Of a DNA stretch of 64,000 nucleotides, positions 20,599-32,172 are shown one piece after another. Within the stretch, counting starts at the first letter, position 1; each line of letters opens with the position of its first letter. The notes under the pieces were generated by a model. The model worked only from the letters and a program-made list of their open reading frames with translations, was not told where the DNA came from and made no database searches. The position numbers were made by a program, and so were the translations under genes. Origin of the DNA: Micavibrio aeruginosavorus (GTDB lineage: Bacteria; Pseudomonadota; Alphaproteobacteria; Micavibrionales; Micavibrionaceae); assembly GCA_016432265.1 (NCBI GenBank), contig CP066681.1, positions 522,342 to 586,341 on the forward strand. The letters run 5' to 3'.

Positions 20599-21438
20599 TT
20601 GCCTGAATTACCGGAAGTTGAAACTGTTTGTCGCGGCCTGAAGCCTGCCCTCGTCGGGCAGGAAATCGTCAAGGCCGACGTGCGGCGCAAGGATTTGCGC
20701 CGGCCTTTCCCCAGGGGCCTGAAAGCCTGTCTGGAGTCATCCCGAATTGCAGGGGTTGGGCGGCGGGCAAAATACATACTCGTCCATCTTGATAACGGTT
20801 TTGTACTGGTCATTCATCTTGGCATGAGCGGGCGGATCGTTTTTCAGCCGCACAGTTACAAACCGCAGCCGCATGATCACTTCATTCTTCATCTATCTGG
20901 CGGACAGCAAGTCGTCCTGAACGATCCAAGACGCTTTGGCCTGGTTGACCTGGTTCCTGCCGCAGAGCTGGATTCGCATCAGCTTTTCGCGCATCTCGGG
21001 CCGGAACCTTTGTCAGATTGCTTCTCGGGCCCGGTGCTGGCTGCGGCTCTGCAGGGGCGTAAAACGGCGATCAAGCTTGCGATTATGGATCAGCACATCG
21101 TGGTGGGTGTCGGGAATATTTATGCCAGCGAAGCATTGTTTATGGCGGGAATCGATCCGGCCATGCCTGCCGGGGAGGTAGAAACGAAAAAGGTCGAAGC
21201 GTTGGCGGCGGCGATCAAGAAAGTATTGCAGCAGGCTATCCGGGCCGGTGGCAGTACCTTACGCGACCATCGCCAGACCAACGGTGAAAGAGGCTATTTT
21301 CAGCATCATTTCATGGTTTATGATCAAGAGGGCGCGCCATGCCCGCGTTGTCGGCGGGCCGGGCGGAAAAAAGCCAGGATTGCGCGCATTATTCAAGGCG
21401 GGCGCTCCAGCTTCTATTGCCCGCGGTGCCAGATATAG
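20599..21438 (+). CDS. mutM: Formamidopyrimidine-DNA glycosylase
   Basis: 279 residues starting at TTG, which is required because the catalytic N-terminus is (M)PELPEVETV: Pro2 is the Schiff-base nucleophile and Glu3 the acid. Further marks are the lysine region RRAKYILVHL (about 54-63), LGMSGRI, LNDPRRFG, the helix-two-turn-helix VGVGNIYASEALF and the C-terminal zinc finger CPRC...CPRC. It removes 8-oxoguanine and other oxidised purines and nicks the abasic site. Full length for the family. Confidence 0.97.
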   Translation: MPELPEVETVCRGLKPALVGQEIVKADVRRKDLRRPFPRGLKACLESSRIAGVGRRAKYILVHLDNGFVLVIHLGMSGRIVFQPHSYKPQPHDHFILHLSGGQQVVLNDPRRFGLVDLVPAAELDSHQLFAHLGPEPLSDCFSGPVLAAALQGRKTAIKLAIMDQHIVVGVGNIYASEALFMAGIDPAMPAGEVETKKVEALAAAIKKVLQQAIRAGGSTLRDHRQTNGERGYFQHHFMVYDQEGAPCPRCRRAGRKKARIARIIQGGRSSFYCPRCQI

Positions 21439-21446
21439 GCCTTATC

Positions 21447-21839
21447 ATGAAAAGAATTCATTTTATATTTACAATCCTTGGTTTTTTCTGGCTATGCGGC
21501 TTTCCTCCGCTTGGCGCGCAGCCTGCGCAGCAAGAAAACCCGCATGGCACAACATTTTTCTATGCTTTGAACGATGTGCCGCTCATGCCGGGCTTGCGCG
21601 AACTGAGTGATGAGGCGCTGCATTTCGATAAACCCGAAGGGCGTATCGTTGCGGCTACGGCGTTAGGTGAAACGCTGGCTCCGGAAGCCATACAGCGTTT
21701 TTATGGCGCAGTATTGCCGCAACTGGGCTGGATCCCTGCGGGCGAGGGCAGTTTTTTGCGGGGTGAAGAGCGTCTGCGCTTGAATATTCAGTCCGCAGAA
21801 GGGGTTAGCATCGTGCGGCTGCAGGTGGCCCCCCGCTAA
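21447..21839 (+). CDS. Secreted hypothetical protein, 130 aa
   Basis: ATG 21447 opens a signal peptide (KRIHFIFTILGFFWLCGFPP, then LGAQPA). The mature part contains FFYALNDVPLMPGLRELSDE, LAPEAIQRFYGAVLPQLGW and RLRLNIQ; I cannot assign a family with confidence. It begins 8 nt after mutM and is likely in the same operon. A longer frame starting inside mutM is rejected because the signal peptide starts here. Confidence 0.7.
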   Translation: MKRIHFIFTILGFFWLCGFPPLGAQPAQQENPHGTTFFYALNDVPLMPGLRELSDEALHFDKPEGRIVAATALGETLAPEAIQRFYGAVLPQLGWIPAGEGSFLRGEERLRLNIQSAEGVSIVRLQVAPR

Positions 21840-21857
21840 ATCGCGGTTTTTTCGTGG

Positions 21858-21881
21858 AAAACCCCAGAAAGGCAGGGTTTT
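21858..21881 (+). terminator. Terminator-like hairpin after the mutM operon
   Basis: AAAACCC at 21858-21864 pairs with GGGTTTT at 21875-21881. Short stem, A- and T-flanked, so it could act on either strand. It lies between the mutM operon and the rpsT promoter. Confidence 0.45.
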
Positions 21882-21909
21882 CAGAGGTTTAACTTGTGAA
21901 TTGTTTAGC

Positions 21910-21939
21910 TTGACAAAAGGGCCCGGCTGCGCGTAAAAC
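21910..21939 (+). promoter_or_regulatory. Sigma-70-type promoter of rpsT
   Basis: A perfect -35 TTGACA (21910-21915), an 18-nt spacer and -10-like TAAAAC (21934-21939), about 125 nt upstream of rpsT. It leaves a leader of roughly 120 nt, compatible with the S20 autogenous control known in other bacteria. Confidence 0.6.
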
Positions 21940-22065
21940 ACAGGTCTCGCACGGATCCCCGGACGTTAAAAAAACAAGGCTGGCGGCGACTTTGCGACTG
22001 AAAAATTCGATTTTGATGATGATCGTCCGGCACTGATGTCCGGGCTTTATGTTAAAGGGCTAAAC

Positions 22066-22329
22066 ATGGCAAACCACACCTCTGCAAAACAACGCATTCG
22101 CCGCAACGCGCGTCGTGCTGACATCAATGGTTCACGCATGAGCGCTATTCGCACTTTCGTCAAGAAAGTGGAAACAGCGATTGCTGCTGGCAATGCCCAA
22201 GAAGCAGAGGCCGCTTACAAAGTGGCACAGCCGCAGATGATGCGTGGTATCGCCAAAGGTTTGCTGCACAAGAACACTGTTGCGCGTAAAATGTCGCGCC
22301 TGAGTGCCCGTATCAAAGCGCTGAAGTAA
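22066..22329 (+). CDS. rpsT: 30S ribosomal protein S20
   Basis: 87 residues from ATG 22066 ([20 protein letters not shown]); the upstream extension in frame is not S20-like. It is basic and helical with the family segments [16 protein letters not shown] and [20 protein letters not shown]. It binds 16S rRNA in 30S assembly. Location just before dnaA is the common alphaproteobacterial arrangement. Confidence 0.97.
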   Translation: MANHTSAKQRIRRNARRADINGSRMSAIRTFVKKVETAIAAGNAQEAEAAYKVAQPQMMRGIAKGLLHKNTVARKMSRLSARIKALK

Positions 22330-22909
22330 CTCTTCGCGTTTGTGTGGGTGATGCGGGAAGTTCAATAAAGAATTTCCAAATATTCTAAACGACATGGGTG
22401 ACCATGATCATTCGAAGCGTGAGCTTCGGAAAGGTTTTGTTGTCTGCGTTCTGAACAATTCGCAAAAATTGCTTTTTATTTTTTGTTGAGCGGTACGCGT
22501 GGACAAATAAAAAAATTGGCGTTAGTGTTTTTTTAACTCTCGAACTTTATATCGCGCGAATCGCTGTAAGGCGTGTGCGATGGCTTGTAAAGAAAACCGC
22601 GTCTGCCATGCAAACTTGCAGACTGATGCTCTGGGTAACCGGTTTACTCCGGCGAACGCAAGCAAACCGAATGTAGGAGAACAAGGAAGGGACTTTGTCA
22701 TTGTGCGCTGTTCACGCTCGTGTAAATGAATGTGAAAAGAGCCTTTGATTTTTTCGCCTGTTAACTGTGACAAGAAGCAATGCCGGAGCAGACGATAACG
22801 GAGATAAAGTCCGTTTTCTCTGAACCCTGTTTTTTTGCCGGTATCCTTGGTTTCTGAAATGACCGATGTATAGCAAACGACTTGTATCTTAGTGGGAGAA
22901 CTGAACGAC
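22330..22909 (+). other. 580-nt rpsT-dnaA intergenic region
   Basis: No credible gene. It contains two AT-rich runs (about 22460-22475 and 22502-22540), a small hairpin CGAAGC-GTGA-GCTTCG near 22414-22429, and the dnaA leader. I looked for TTATCCACA-type DnaA boxes on both strands and found none convincing, so I do not call oriC here. A 141-residue minus-strand frame across it looks non-coding. Confidence 0.5.
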
Positions 22910-24340
22910 ATGTCATCTGAATCTGTGGGAACCGTCGCCGCTTTCAAGAAAGAAAGATTCCAGAATGATTCCTATTTGCCGACGCAGGAAATCATGGATC
23001 TGTGGAATCAGGTGCACGGTGAGTTGCGTAACGAATTCGGTGAAGCCGTGTTCCGTAGCTGGCTCAAGCCCCTGACGCTGCAGGCCGCCTATCATGGCAC
23101 ACTTGAAGTTTCGGTGCCTACGCGTTTTATGCGCGATTGGATACAATCCCACTATGCTGCCAAAATCCTTGAAATGTGCACGCAGCGCAATCCTGACATC
23201 CGCCGTTTGGAGATTGTTGTCGTGCAGAGCGCGATGATGGCTGACCAGAGCCAGGAAGAGGCGCAGAAGCCCAAAGCCAATCAGAACGTCAACGTGGTTG
23301 CGCAGGAATTGCAGGAACTGTCCTCGCCGTTCGATCCGCGCTTTACTTTCGATACCTTCGTCATCGGCAAGCCCAATGCGCTGGCGCATGCCGCCGCAAG
23401 CCGCATCATCGAATCGGCCAACGTGCCTTTCAATCCGCTGTTTATATACGGGGGAGTTGGTCTTGGCAAAACCCATCTGATGCACGCGATCGGCGCGGCA
23501 ATGCGCCAGAAATACCCGGAAAAGCGGGTGATATACCTCTCGGCCGAAAAATTCATGTATCAGTTCGTCAAGTCCCTGCGCGCCAAGGATATGATGAGCT
23601 TCAAGGAGGCCTTCCGCTCCGTCGATGTGTTGATGATGGACGATATCCAGTTCATCAGCGGCAAAGAGCAGACGCAGGAAGAATTCTTCCATACTTTCAA
23701 CGCGCTCGTCGACCAGAACAAGCAGATCGTCATTTCCGCCGACAAGGCGCCATCCGACCTCTTGGGACTGGAAGAGCGTCTGCGTTCCCGTCTGGCCTGG
23801 GGGCTGGTGGCCGATATCCAGCCCAGCACGTATGACCTGCGTCTGGGCATCCTTGAATCCAAACGCACGTTGCTGAACGCCAATATTCCGGACGCCGTGC
23901 TTGAGTTTCTGGCATTGAAAGTCACTTCGAACATTCGTGAGCTCGAAGGGGCGCTGAACCGCATCGTGGCGCATGCCGATGTGACCAAGCAACTGATCAC
24001 GCTGGAATCCACGCAGGATGTGCTGCAAGACCTGCTGCGCGCCCATGATCGCCGCATCACGATTGATGAAATCCAGCGCAAGGTGGCCGAGCATTACAAC
24101 ATCCGTTTGCAGGATATGCATTCAGCGCGCCGTGCCCGCAATGTGGCGCGCCCGCGCCAGGTGGCGATGTATCTGGCCAAGCAACTGACAGCGCGCTCTC
24201 TGCCGGAGATCGGCCGCAAATTTGGCGGACGTGACCATACCACTGTGATGCATGCCGTGCGCAAGGTTGAGGAACTGATGGTCGAGGATACCCAGATTGC
24301 GCAGGATGTTGAAATCATTCGCCGCGCCCTGACGGGTTGA
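22910..24340 (+). CDS. dnaA: Chromosomal replication initiator DnaA
   Basis: 476 residues from ATG 22910, with GGGAGAAC upstream. An in-frame GTG at 22892 is rejected because it overlaps that ribosome site. Domain I is at about residues 20-95 (LWNQVHGELRNEFGEAVFRS), domain III is AAA+ with Walker A GGVGLGKTHL (about 180) and Walker B VLMMDDIQF, and domain IV carries the DnaA signature GGRDHTTVMHAVRKVEEL near the C-terminus. It binds DnaA boxes and melts oriC. dnaN, recF and gyrB follow. Confidence 0.98.
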   Translation: MSSESVGTVAAFKKERFQNDSYLPTQEIMDLWNQVHGELRNEFGEAVFRSWLKPLTLQAAYHGTLEVSVPTRFMRDWIQSHYAAKILEMCTQRNPDIRRLEIVVVQSAMMADQSQEEAQKPKANQNVNVVAQELQELSSPFDPRFTFDTFVIGKPNALAHAAASRIIESANVPFNPLFIYGGVGLGKTHLMHAIGAAMRQKYPEKRVIYLSAEKFMYQFVKSLRAKDMMSFKEAFRSVDVLMMDDIQFISGKEQTQEEFFHTFNALVDQNKQIVISADKAPSDLLGLEERLRSRLAWGLVADIQPSTYDLRLGILESKRTLLNANIPDAVLEFLALKVTSNIRELEGALNRIVAHADVTKQLITLESTQDVLQDLLRAHDRRITIDEIQRKVAEHYNIRLQDMHSARRARNVARPRQVAMYLAKQLTARSLPEIGRKFGGRDHTTVMHAVRKVEELMVEDTQIAQDVEIIRRALTG

Positions 24341-24366
24341 TATTGGTAAAGTTATGGAATTATCAG

Positions 24367-24395
24367 GGCTCGGGGGTGTCCTCCCGAGCCTTTTT
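24367..24395 (+). terminator. Intrinsic terminator between dnaA and dnaN
   Basis: GGCTCGGG, an 8-nt loop, CCCGAGCC, then TTTTT, 26 nt after dnaA. A single DnaA-box-like TGTGGATCA (one mismatch from TGTGGATAA) lies about 10 nt further on, possibly involved in dnaA/dnaN control. Confidence 0.88.
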
Positions 24396-24524
24396 CCCCT
24401 CCTTGTGGATCAGGTGGACAAATGCCGGAAAACCGCAAGATTCCGCTTTTTCAGAAAAGTGCACATGCTATAAATAATCTATTCAGAAACCAATTTTTAG
24501 CCGGATTTGACGGGGGATTTACCC

Positions 24525-25640
24525 ATGAAGCTGACCATCGAACGTGCGGCCCTGATGCGCTCACTCAACCATGTGCAGAGCGTTGTCGAGCGTCGTAACA
24601 CTATTCCCATTCTCTCGAACGTATTGTTCAAGGCCGATGGCGACAGCCTTTCGATGACGACCACCGACATGGATCTGGAGATTAACGAATCGGTTGCTGC
24701 CAAAGTCGACCGCCCTGGCGCAACCACGGCACCCGCGCATACGCTGCATGATATTGTGCGCAAACTGCCCGATGGCGCCGATGTCACCCTTGAGGTTGAT
24801 GCATCAGGCAATTCGATGACGGTCAAAGCCGGACGTTCGATGTTCAAGCTTTCCTGCTTGCCCACCAGCGATTTCCCGGAAATCGGTAACGCTCAGTTGC
24901 CCTCGAGCTTCACGATTCCGGCGGCTGAGTTGCGTAATCTGATTGACCGCACCAAATTTGCGATGAGTACGGAGGAAACCCGTTACTATTTGAACGGCAT
25001 TTACATCCATGCCGTGGACGTAAACGGCTCAAAGGTGTTGCGCGCCGTGGCGACTGATGGCCACCGTCTGGCCCGTTTTGAAATGCCGCTGCCGGACGGC
25101 TCCGAAGGTATGCCGGGGGTGATCGTGCCGCGTAAAACGATTAATGAGCTGCGCAAATTGCTCGACGAAGCCGCCGATGCGATCAAAGTCAGCTTGTCGG
25201 AAAGCAAAATCCGTTTTTCCTTCGATCATATTGAGTTGACTTCAAAACTGATTGACGGGACGTTCCCGAATTACGAACAAGTCATCCCGACCAAAAACGA
25301 CAAGATCGTTGAGGTGAATCCGAAGGTTTTCAGTAATGCTATTGATCGTGTTTCGACGATTTCCGATGGTAAATCCCGCGCGGTGAAAATTGCTCTGAAC
25401 GGCAAGGTCATGACCCTGTCGGCCAACTCGCCCGAGGCTGGCAGCGCCACCGAGGATCTTGAGGTCAATTCCAACGATAACATGGAAATCGGCTTTAATG
25501 CCCGCTATTTGCTGGATATCACCAGCCAGATCGAGGGTGATGGTTGCCGCATCATTCTGGCTGATTCGGCTTCGCCGACGATCATTCAGGATGCGGGCGA
25601 TTCTTCTGCGCTCTATGTTCTGATGCCGTTGCGCGTATGA
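24525..25640 (+). CDS. dnaN: DNA polymerase III beta subunit (sliding clamp)
   Basis: 371 residues from ATG 24525 preceded by CGGGGGAT; the TTG at 24507 is before the ribosome site. Three clamp domains are covered, with the opening MKLTIERAALMRSLNHVQSV, middle-domain TRYYLNGIYIHAVD and the conserved C-terminal YVLMPLRV. The ring tethers polymerase III to DNA. It is separated from dnaA by a terminator, so it likely has its own promoter. Confidence 0.97.
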   Translation: MKLTIERAALMRSLNHVQSVVERRNTIPILSNVLFKADGDSLSMTTTDMDLEINESVAAKVDRPGATTAPAHTLHDIVRKLPDGADVTLEVDASGNSMTVKAGRSMFKLSCLPTSDFPEIGNAQLPSSFTIPAAELRNLIDRTKFAMSTEETRYYLNGIYIHAVDVNGSKVLRAVATDGHRLARFEMPLPDGSEGMPGVIVPRKTINELRKLLDEAADAIKVSLSESKIRFSFDHIELTSKLIDGTFPNYEQVIPTKNDKIVEVNPKVFSNAIDRVSTISDGKSRAVKIALNGKVMTLSANSPEAGSATEDLEVNSNDNMEIGFNARYLLDITSQIEGDGCRIILADSASPTIIQDAGDSSALYVLMPLRV

Positions 25641-25663
25641 TCTTCAGCGTTCTGTGAATACAG

Positions 25664-25700
25664 ACAAAGGCACAGAAGACGCTCTGTGCCTTTGTGTTTC
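25664..25700 (+). terminator. Terminator-like hairpin between dnaN and recF
   Basis: A 13-bp perfect stem (ACAAAGGCACAGA with its complement, loop of 6) followed by the short run GTTTCTCTT, 23 nt after dnaN. Confidence 0.65.
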
Positions 25701-25719
25701 TCTTGTGGTTAAATAACTG

Positions 25720-26865
25720 ATGGCTTTTATCCGCACTTTGCAGATGACGCATTTCCGCTGCTACGAAGGCGCGCGGCTGGACGGACTTCGCCCGGGTGTT
25801 GTAGTGCTGAGCGGGCCGAACGGAGCCGGAAAAACCAACGTGCTGGAGGCTGTTTCGTTATTGTCTCCGGGGCGGGGTTTACGTGGCGCGAGAGTTTCGG
25901 AAATGCAATGCCGTGACGCCCGGCAGCCTTGGGCGGTGGCCGCCGAGGCTGAGACGCCTTACGGTTTGGTGCGGATGGGCACTGGTCTTGATACACAATC
26001 CGTTGCTGAAAAGCGTATCGTTCGTATTAACGGTGAAACGGTCAGGGCGCAGACGGCGCTCGCTGAATACCTGGCTTGTGTCTGGCTGACGCCGCAGATG
26101 GATCGTCTGTTTCTCGAAGGGGCATCGGCGCGGCGCAAATTTCTTGATCGCCTGATTTTCGCTTTTGATCCCGGTCATGCCGGTCGGGTCACGCGCTATG
26201 AGAACGCAATGAGTCAGCGTTCAAAAATTTTACGTGAAAATGAACGGCCTGACCCGGTATGGCTTGACGGGCTGGAGGCGCAGATGGCGGAAACGGGGGT
26301 GGCGATTGCGGCTGCGCGGCTCGATTTTATGGCTTTGTTGCAACAGGCTTGTGATCAGGCGGCGGATGATACCTTGTTTCCACGGGCTATCCTGAGCTTG
26401 CGAGGTACGATCGAGGAATTGTTGCGGCAGGCTCCGGCGCTGGAGGTTGAAGATATATTCCGTTACCAGTTGCGCGATTCCCGCAGCACAGACGCCCGCA
26501 CCGGGGGGGCGGCTACAGGCCCGCACAAAGGTGATTTATTTGTGGTTTATGCCGCCAAATCCATGCCTGCGGATCAATGTTCGACCGGAGAGCAAAAGGC
26601 TTTGTTGATCGGGATCACATTGGCGCATAGTCGCCTGATGGCGGCTGAGCGTGGCGCGCCCCCGATTTTACTGCTGGACGAGGTGGCCGCTCATCTTGAT
26701 CGGGGGCGGCGTGTTACCCTTTACGAGATTTTGCTGGGGCTGGGCGGGCAGGTCTGGATGACGGGGACGGATGCGCATTTATTCGATTCCCTGGGTGTGC
26801 GGGCGCATTATTTCCATGTTGAAAAAAGCCATCTCCTGCGGCGTGACGGCGCGGTGGCGGCTTGA
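25720..26865 (+). CDS. recF: DNA replication and repair protein RecF
   Basis: 381 residues, usual size. An SMC/ABC-type ATPase that helps load RecA at gaps. Walker A GPNGAGKTN (about 33-41), signature STGEQKALLIGITLAHSRLM (about 286) and Walker B ILLLDEVAAHLD (about 318) are intact. It sits in the classic dnaA-dnaN-recF-gyrB order. The start ATG has no strong ribosome site. Confidence 0.95.
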   Translation: MAFIRTLQMTHFRCYEGARLDGLRPGVVVLSGPNGAGKTNVLEAVSLLSPGRGLRGARVSEMQCRDARQPWAVAAEAETPYGLVRMGTGLDTQSVAEKRIVRINGETVRAQTALAEYLACVWLTPQMDRLFLEGASARRKFLDRLIFAFDPGHAGRVTRYENAMSQRSKILRENERPDPVWLDGLEAQMAETGVAIAAARLDFMALLQQACDQAADDTLFPRAILSLRGTIEELLRQAPALEVEDIFRYQLRDSRSTDARTGGAATGPHKGDLFVVYAAKSMPADQCSTGEQKALLIGITLAHSRLMAAERGAPPILLLDEVAAHLDRGRRVTLYEILLGLGGQVWMTGTDAHLFDSLGVRAHYFHVEKSHLLRRDGAVAA

Positions 26866-27017
26866 GGGGTTTTAACCCTGTAACGATTTGATTTTTCATT
26901 GAAATTTGTGGCGGAAAAAACAGATACTGCCCCTTTTTTACAGTGCTTTTCCAAGGGGTAAATGCTATAAAAAACTATCATAAAACCGCCTGTATTTTTA
27001 CTGAAACGAACGACTGA

Positions 27018-29519
<2,502 letters not shown>

Positions 29520-29534
29520 TTCTTCATACTTTTC

Positions 29535-29556
29535 CCTCTCCCCTTGGGGAGAGGGT
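29535..29556. repeat. REP-like palindrome after gyrB
   Basis: CCCTCTCC, CCTTGG and GGAGAGGG form a hairpin, followed by the G-rich TAGGGGTGAGGGGG. This composition is typical of dispersed intergenic palindromes in many proteobacteria and may also end gyrB transcription. Confidence 0.7.
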
Positions 29557-29583
29557 AGGGGTGAGGGGGTATAAAGGATTTGA

Positions 29584-29600
29584 ACCGCAGAGGCGCAGAG
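29584..29600 (+). repeat. Left copy of 17-bp inverted repeat flanking the 29712 gene
   Basis: ACCGCAGAGGCGCAGAG, followed by TTTTTATC. Its exact reverse complement is at 30381-30397; beyond the 17 bp both copies also share CAGAG-TTTTT-ATC-like sequence after an extra 9 nt in the right copy. Confidence 0.85.
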
Positions 29601-29711
29601 TTTTTATCGAGTAAGGAGAGCAATATCCTTTGATCAGCTAGTCGAGATTCTTTAACTTGGCAAACGTGTTAATCTGAATTACGGGATTTTGAAAGCAAAG
29701 GAGCTAAACTT

Positions 29712-30329
29712 GTGGATGCAATTGTTGTAGTTTTACTTGTGTTAATAATATATTTCCTTTGGAAAATTTACAATCAACGCGAAGAAGAAAAAAATGAATT
29801 AAAAGCAATAGAATATCAGAATCAAAAAGAAGCTGAGCTTAGAGATAAATATCCTCACTTGGTGGGAAAGCTTGAAAAAAGTTGGCTTGATGTATTCGAT
29901 CGTAATGCCGAGAGAGGCGTTTCTTTATTACAGGTATCGTTCATGCTCTTTTTACAAGAATCTACAAAAATTGATTTATCTGATGGCTCTCTTAAATGGG
30001 ATAATTTATGGGGTCTTACTGAGGAACTGTTAGAACACTTAGAAAAGTTTCATAAAGGCTCTACTATTGAGCATGAAATTGCTGTAGCGCATTACTGGCA
30101 GAAAGCTGCTGAAGCTGTAGGAAGCCTAATAGAGGAAAATCCGGAGATTGAAGGTGCTAAGTTAGAAGTGGAGCCATTTACCAATATATGCGATATTGTA
30201 TCATTCTTTCCCAAAAAAGATAATCATCCTGATAGAGAATTGTCTTTTTTTGATGAAAAAGGATCATTTCCCAGAGAGTCAGAAGGTTCAGCTTATATAA
30301 AAGAGAGACTAAAAAATCTTGGACTTTAA
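29712..30329 (+). CDS. AT-rich membrane-anchored hypothetical protein between inverted repeats
   Basis: 205 residues starting at GTG with AAAGGAG 8 nt upstream. The N-terminal helix AIVVVLLVLIIYFLWKIY (residues 3-20) is followed by a charged, probably coiled-coil stretch (NQREEEKNELKAIEYQNQKE), then a soluble acidic domain. No family recognised. Base composition is clearly more AT-rich than gyrB and argS around it, and it is bracketed by a 17-bp inverted repeat, so it was probably inserted here. Confidence 0.65.
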   Translation: MDAIVVVLLVLIIYFLWKIYNQREEEKNELKAIEYQNQKEAELRDKYPHLVGKLEKSWLDVFDRNAERGVSLLQVSFMLFLQESTKIDLSDGSLKWDNLWGLTEELLEHLEKFHKGSTIEHEIAVAHYWQKAAEAVGSLIEENPEIEGAKLEVEPFTNICDIVSFFPKKDNHPDRELSFFDEKGSFPRESEGSAYIKERLKNLGL

Positions 30330-30380
30330 AAATGCTTGCGAGGGCACTATGGAAGGTAAAATGATAAAAAACTCTGTGTT

Positions 30381-30397
30381 CTCTGCGCCTCTGCGGT
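30381..30397 (-). repeat. Right copy of 17-bp inverted repeat, abutting argS
   Basis: CTCTGCGCCTCTGCGGT, the reverse complement of 29584-29600. It ends 5 nt before the argS start codon and occupies the place where a ribosome site would be expected. Confidence 0.85.
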
Positions 30398-30402
30398 AAA
30401 AA

Positions 30403-32160
30403 ATGTCACTGATAGATAAATTAAATGAGATTGTCGGTTCTGCCTTCACAGCTTGCGGCCTTTCCGCCGAACTGGGGACGGTGCGCGTATCCGACCGGCC
30501 TGATCTGGCGCAGTTTCAATGCAATGGCGCAATGGCGGCCGCAAAGCAAGCCAAGAAAAATCCGCGCGCTGTCGCTGAAGAAGTGGCCGCCGGGCTTTCG
30601 GGCGATCCCCTGTTTTCTAAAATCGAAATCGCGGGCCCCGGTTTCATTAACTTGAACATTACCGATGAAGCGCTGGCGAAACATTTGATGGGCATCGCGA
30701 TTGATGATCGCTGCGGCGTTGCGCCGCTGGCGCAGGGGGAGACGGTTGTTCTGGATTACGGCGGCCCGAATATCGCCAAAGCGATGCATGTCGGTCATCT
30801 GCGCGCCAGCATTATCGGCGACACCTTGCGCCGGGTTTTGTCGTTCTGCGGCTATAAGACGCTGGGTGATGTCCATATGGGGGACTGGGGCACGCAGATC
30901 GGCATGGTCATTAGCGAGATGGCCATGCGTCACCCGGAATGGCCTTATTTCGATCCTGCTTTCACCGGGCCGTATCCCGAACAATCGCCTTTCGACATGG
31001 CCGAGCTGGAAGCCGTGTATCCGGCGGCTGCCAAAGTTTGTAAGGAAGACGAAAGCCGCATGGAGCAAGCGCGGCAGGCGACAGTCGAGTTGCAGAATGG
31101 CCGCCCCGGTTATCGCGCCTTGTGGCGGCATATCGTCGATGTGTCGATCGTTTCGATGAAGGCCAATTTCGCAGCACTGAATGTTCATTTCGACCTGTGG
31201 AAGGGCGAGGCCGATGTCCACGATCTGATCGCTCCGATGGCTGATGACCTGAAAGCCAAGGGCTTTGCTGTGATTGATGACGGCGCGCTGGTGGTGCCGG
31301 TCAGGAACAACGACGATTCAAAAGAAATTCCCCCGCTCATTCTCTACAAGCGCGATGGCGCGGTAATGTACGGCACAACCGATCTTGCAACGCTTGTCGA
31401 ACGGATGAATCTCTATAAGCCTTCCAAAATTGTTTACGTGGTCGATCAGCGCCAGAATCTGCATTTCGAGCAGGTCTTTCGTGCGGCGCGTCTTTCAGGG
31501 ATTGCCCCGGCTGACGTCGAACTGACCTTCGCCGGGTTTGGCACAATGAACGGCCCGGACGGCAAGCCGTTTAAAACCCGTGAGGGCGGCATACTGCGTC
31601 TGGAGGATCTGATCGCTATGGGTCGCGACAAGGCGCTGGCGCGGCTGGATGAGGCTGAACTGGCGCAGGACGCCACCCCCGAGGAACGCCGCGCCATCGC
31701 GCATATGGTGGGCGTGGCGGCGATCAAGTTCGCCGATCTGCAAAACCAGCGCCAGGTCGATTATGTTTTCGATCTCGACCGCTTGACCAGCTTTGAAGGC
31801 AAGACAGGCCCTTACATTCTCTATCAGGCTGTGCGGATCAAATCGCTTCTGCGCAAGGCGGGTGAGGGCGCAGCGCCTTCTTCATTGACCCTCCAGGATG
31901 GGGATCGAAAGCTTGCGCTTTTGATGATCGAATTACCCGAAGTTCTGGCGACCGTGGTACGCAATTACACCCCGCATGTGCTGTGCGATTATATGTATCG
32001 CTTGGCGCAGGAATTCAGCAGCTTCTACGGCAATTGCCATATATTGTCGGAAACGGACGAGCGTTTGAAACGGAGCCGTTTGCAGATTTGCCGCATGGCG
32101 CTTTCTCAGCTTGAACTCACGACGGGCTTGCTGGGGATCGATGTTCCTGAACGCATGTAA
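30403..32160 (+). CDS. argS: Arginyl-tRNA synthetase
   Basis: 585 residues, class I synthetase charging tRNA-Arg. An N-terminal Add-1 domain is followed by the HIGH-type motif GGPNIAKAMHVGHLRASIIG (about residues 121-140), the KMSKS-equivalent region MNGPDGKPFKTREGG and a C-terminal DALR anticodon-binding domain (LAQEFSSFYGNCHIL to the end LLGIDVPERM). No Shine-Dalgarno sequence is seen before the ATG because the inverted repeat abuts it; an alternative start downstream (Met at codon 43) would cut the Add-1 domain. Confidence 0.96.
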   Translation: MSLIDKLNEIVGSAFTACGLSAELGTVRVSDRPDLAQFQCNGAMAAAKQAKKNPRAVAEEVAAGLSGDPLFSKIEIAGPGFINLNITDEALAKHLMGIAIDDRCGVAPLAQGETVVLDYGGPNIAKAMHVGHLRASIIGDTLRRVLSFCGYKTLGDVHMGDWGTQIGMVISEMAMRHPEWPYFDPAFTGPYPEQSPFDMAELEAVYPAAAKVCKEDESRMEQARQATVELQNGRPGYRALWRHIVDVSIVSMKANFAALNVHFDLWKGEADVHDLIAPMADDLKAKGFAVIDDGALVVPVRNNDDSKEIPPLILYKRDGAVMYGTTDLATLVERMNLYKPSKIVYVVDQRQNLHFEQVFRAARLSGIAPADVELTFAGFGTMNGPDGKPFKTREGGILRLEDLIAMGRDKALARLDEAELAQDATPEERRAIAHMVGVAAIKFADLQNQRQVDYVFDLDRLTSFEGKTGPYILYQAVRIKSLLRKAGEGAAPSSLTLQDGDRKLALLMIELPEVLATVVRNYTPHVLCDYMYRLAQEFSSFYGNCHILSETDERLKRSRLQICRMALSQLELTTGLLGIDVPERM

Positions 32161-32172
32161 GCGAAAGAACAG

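Noticed and set aside
22522-22947. 141-residue minus-strand frame across the rpsT-dnaA gap
   Set aside because: Overlaps the dnaA start, no ribosome site, composition unlike a protein.
22913-24121. 402-residue open frame antisense to dnaA
   Set aside because: Shadow of dnaA; low-complexity His/Gln-rich content typical of antisense frames.
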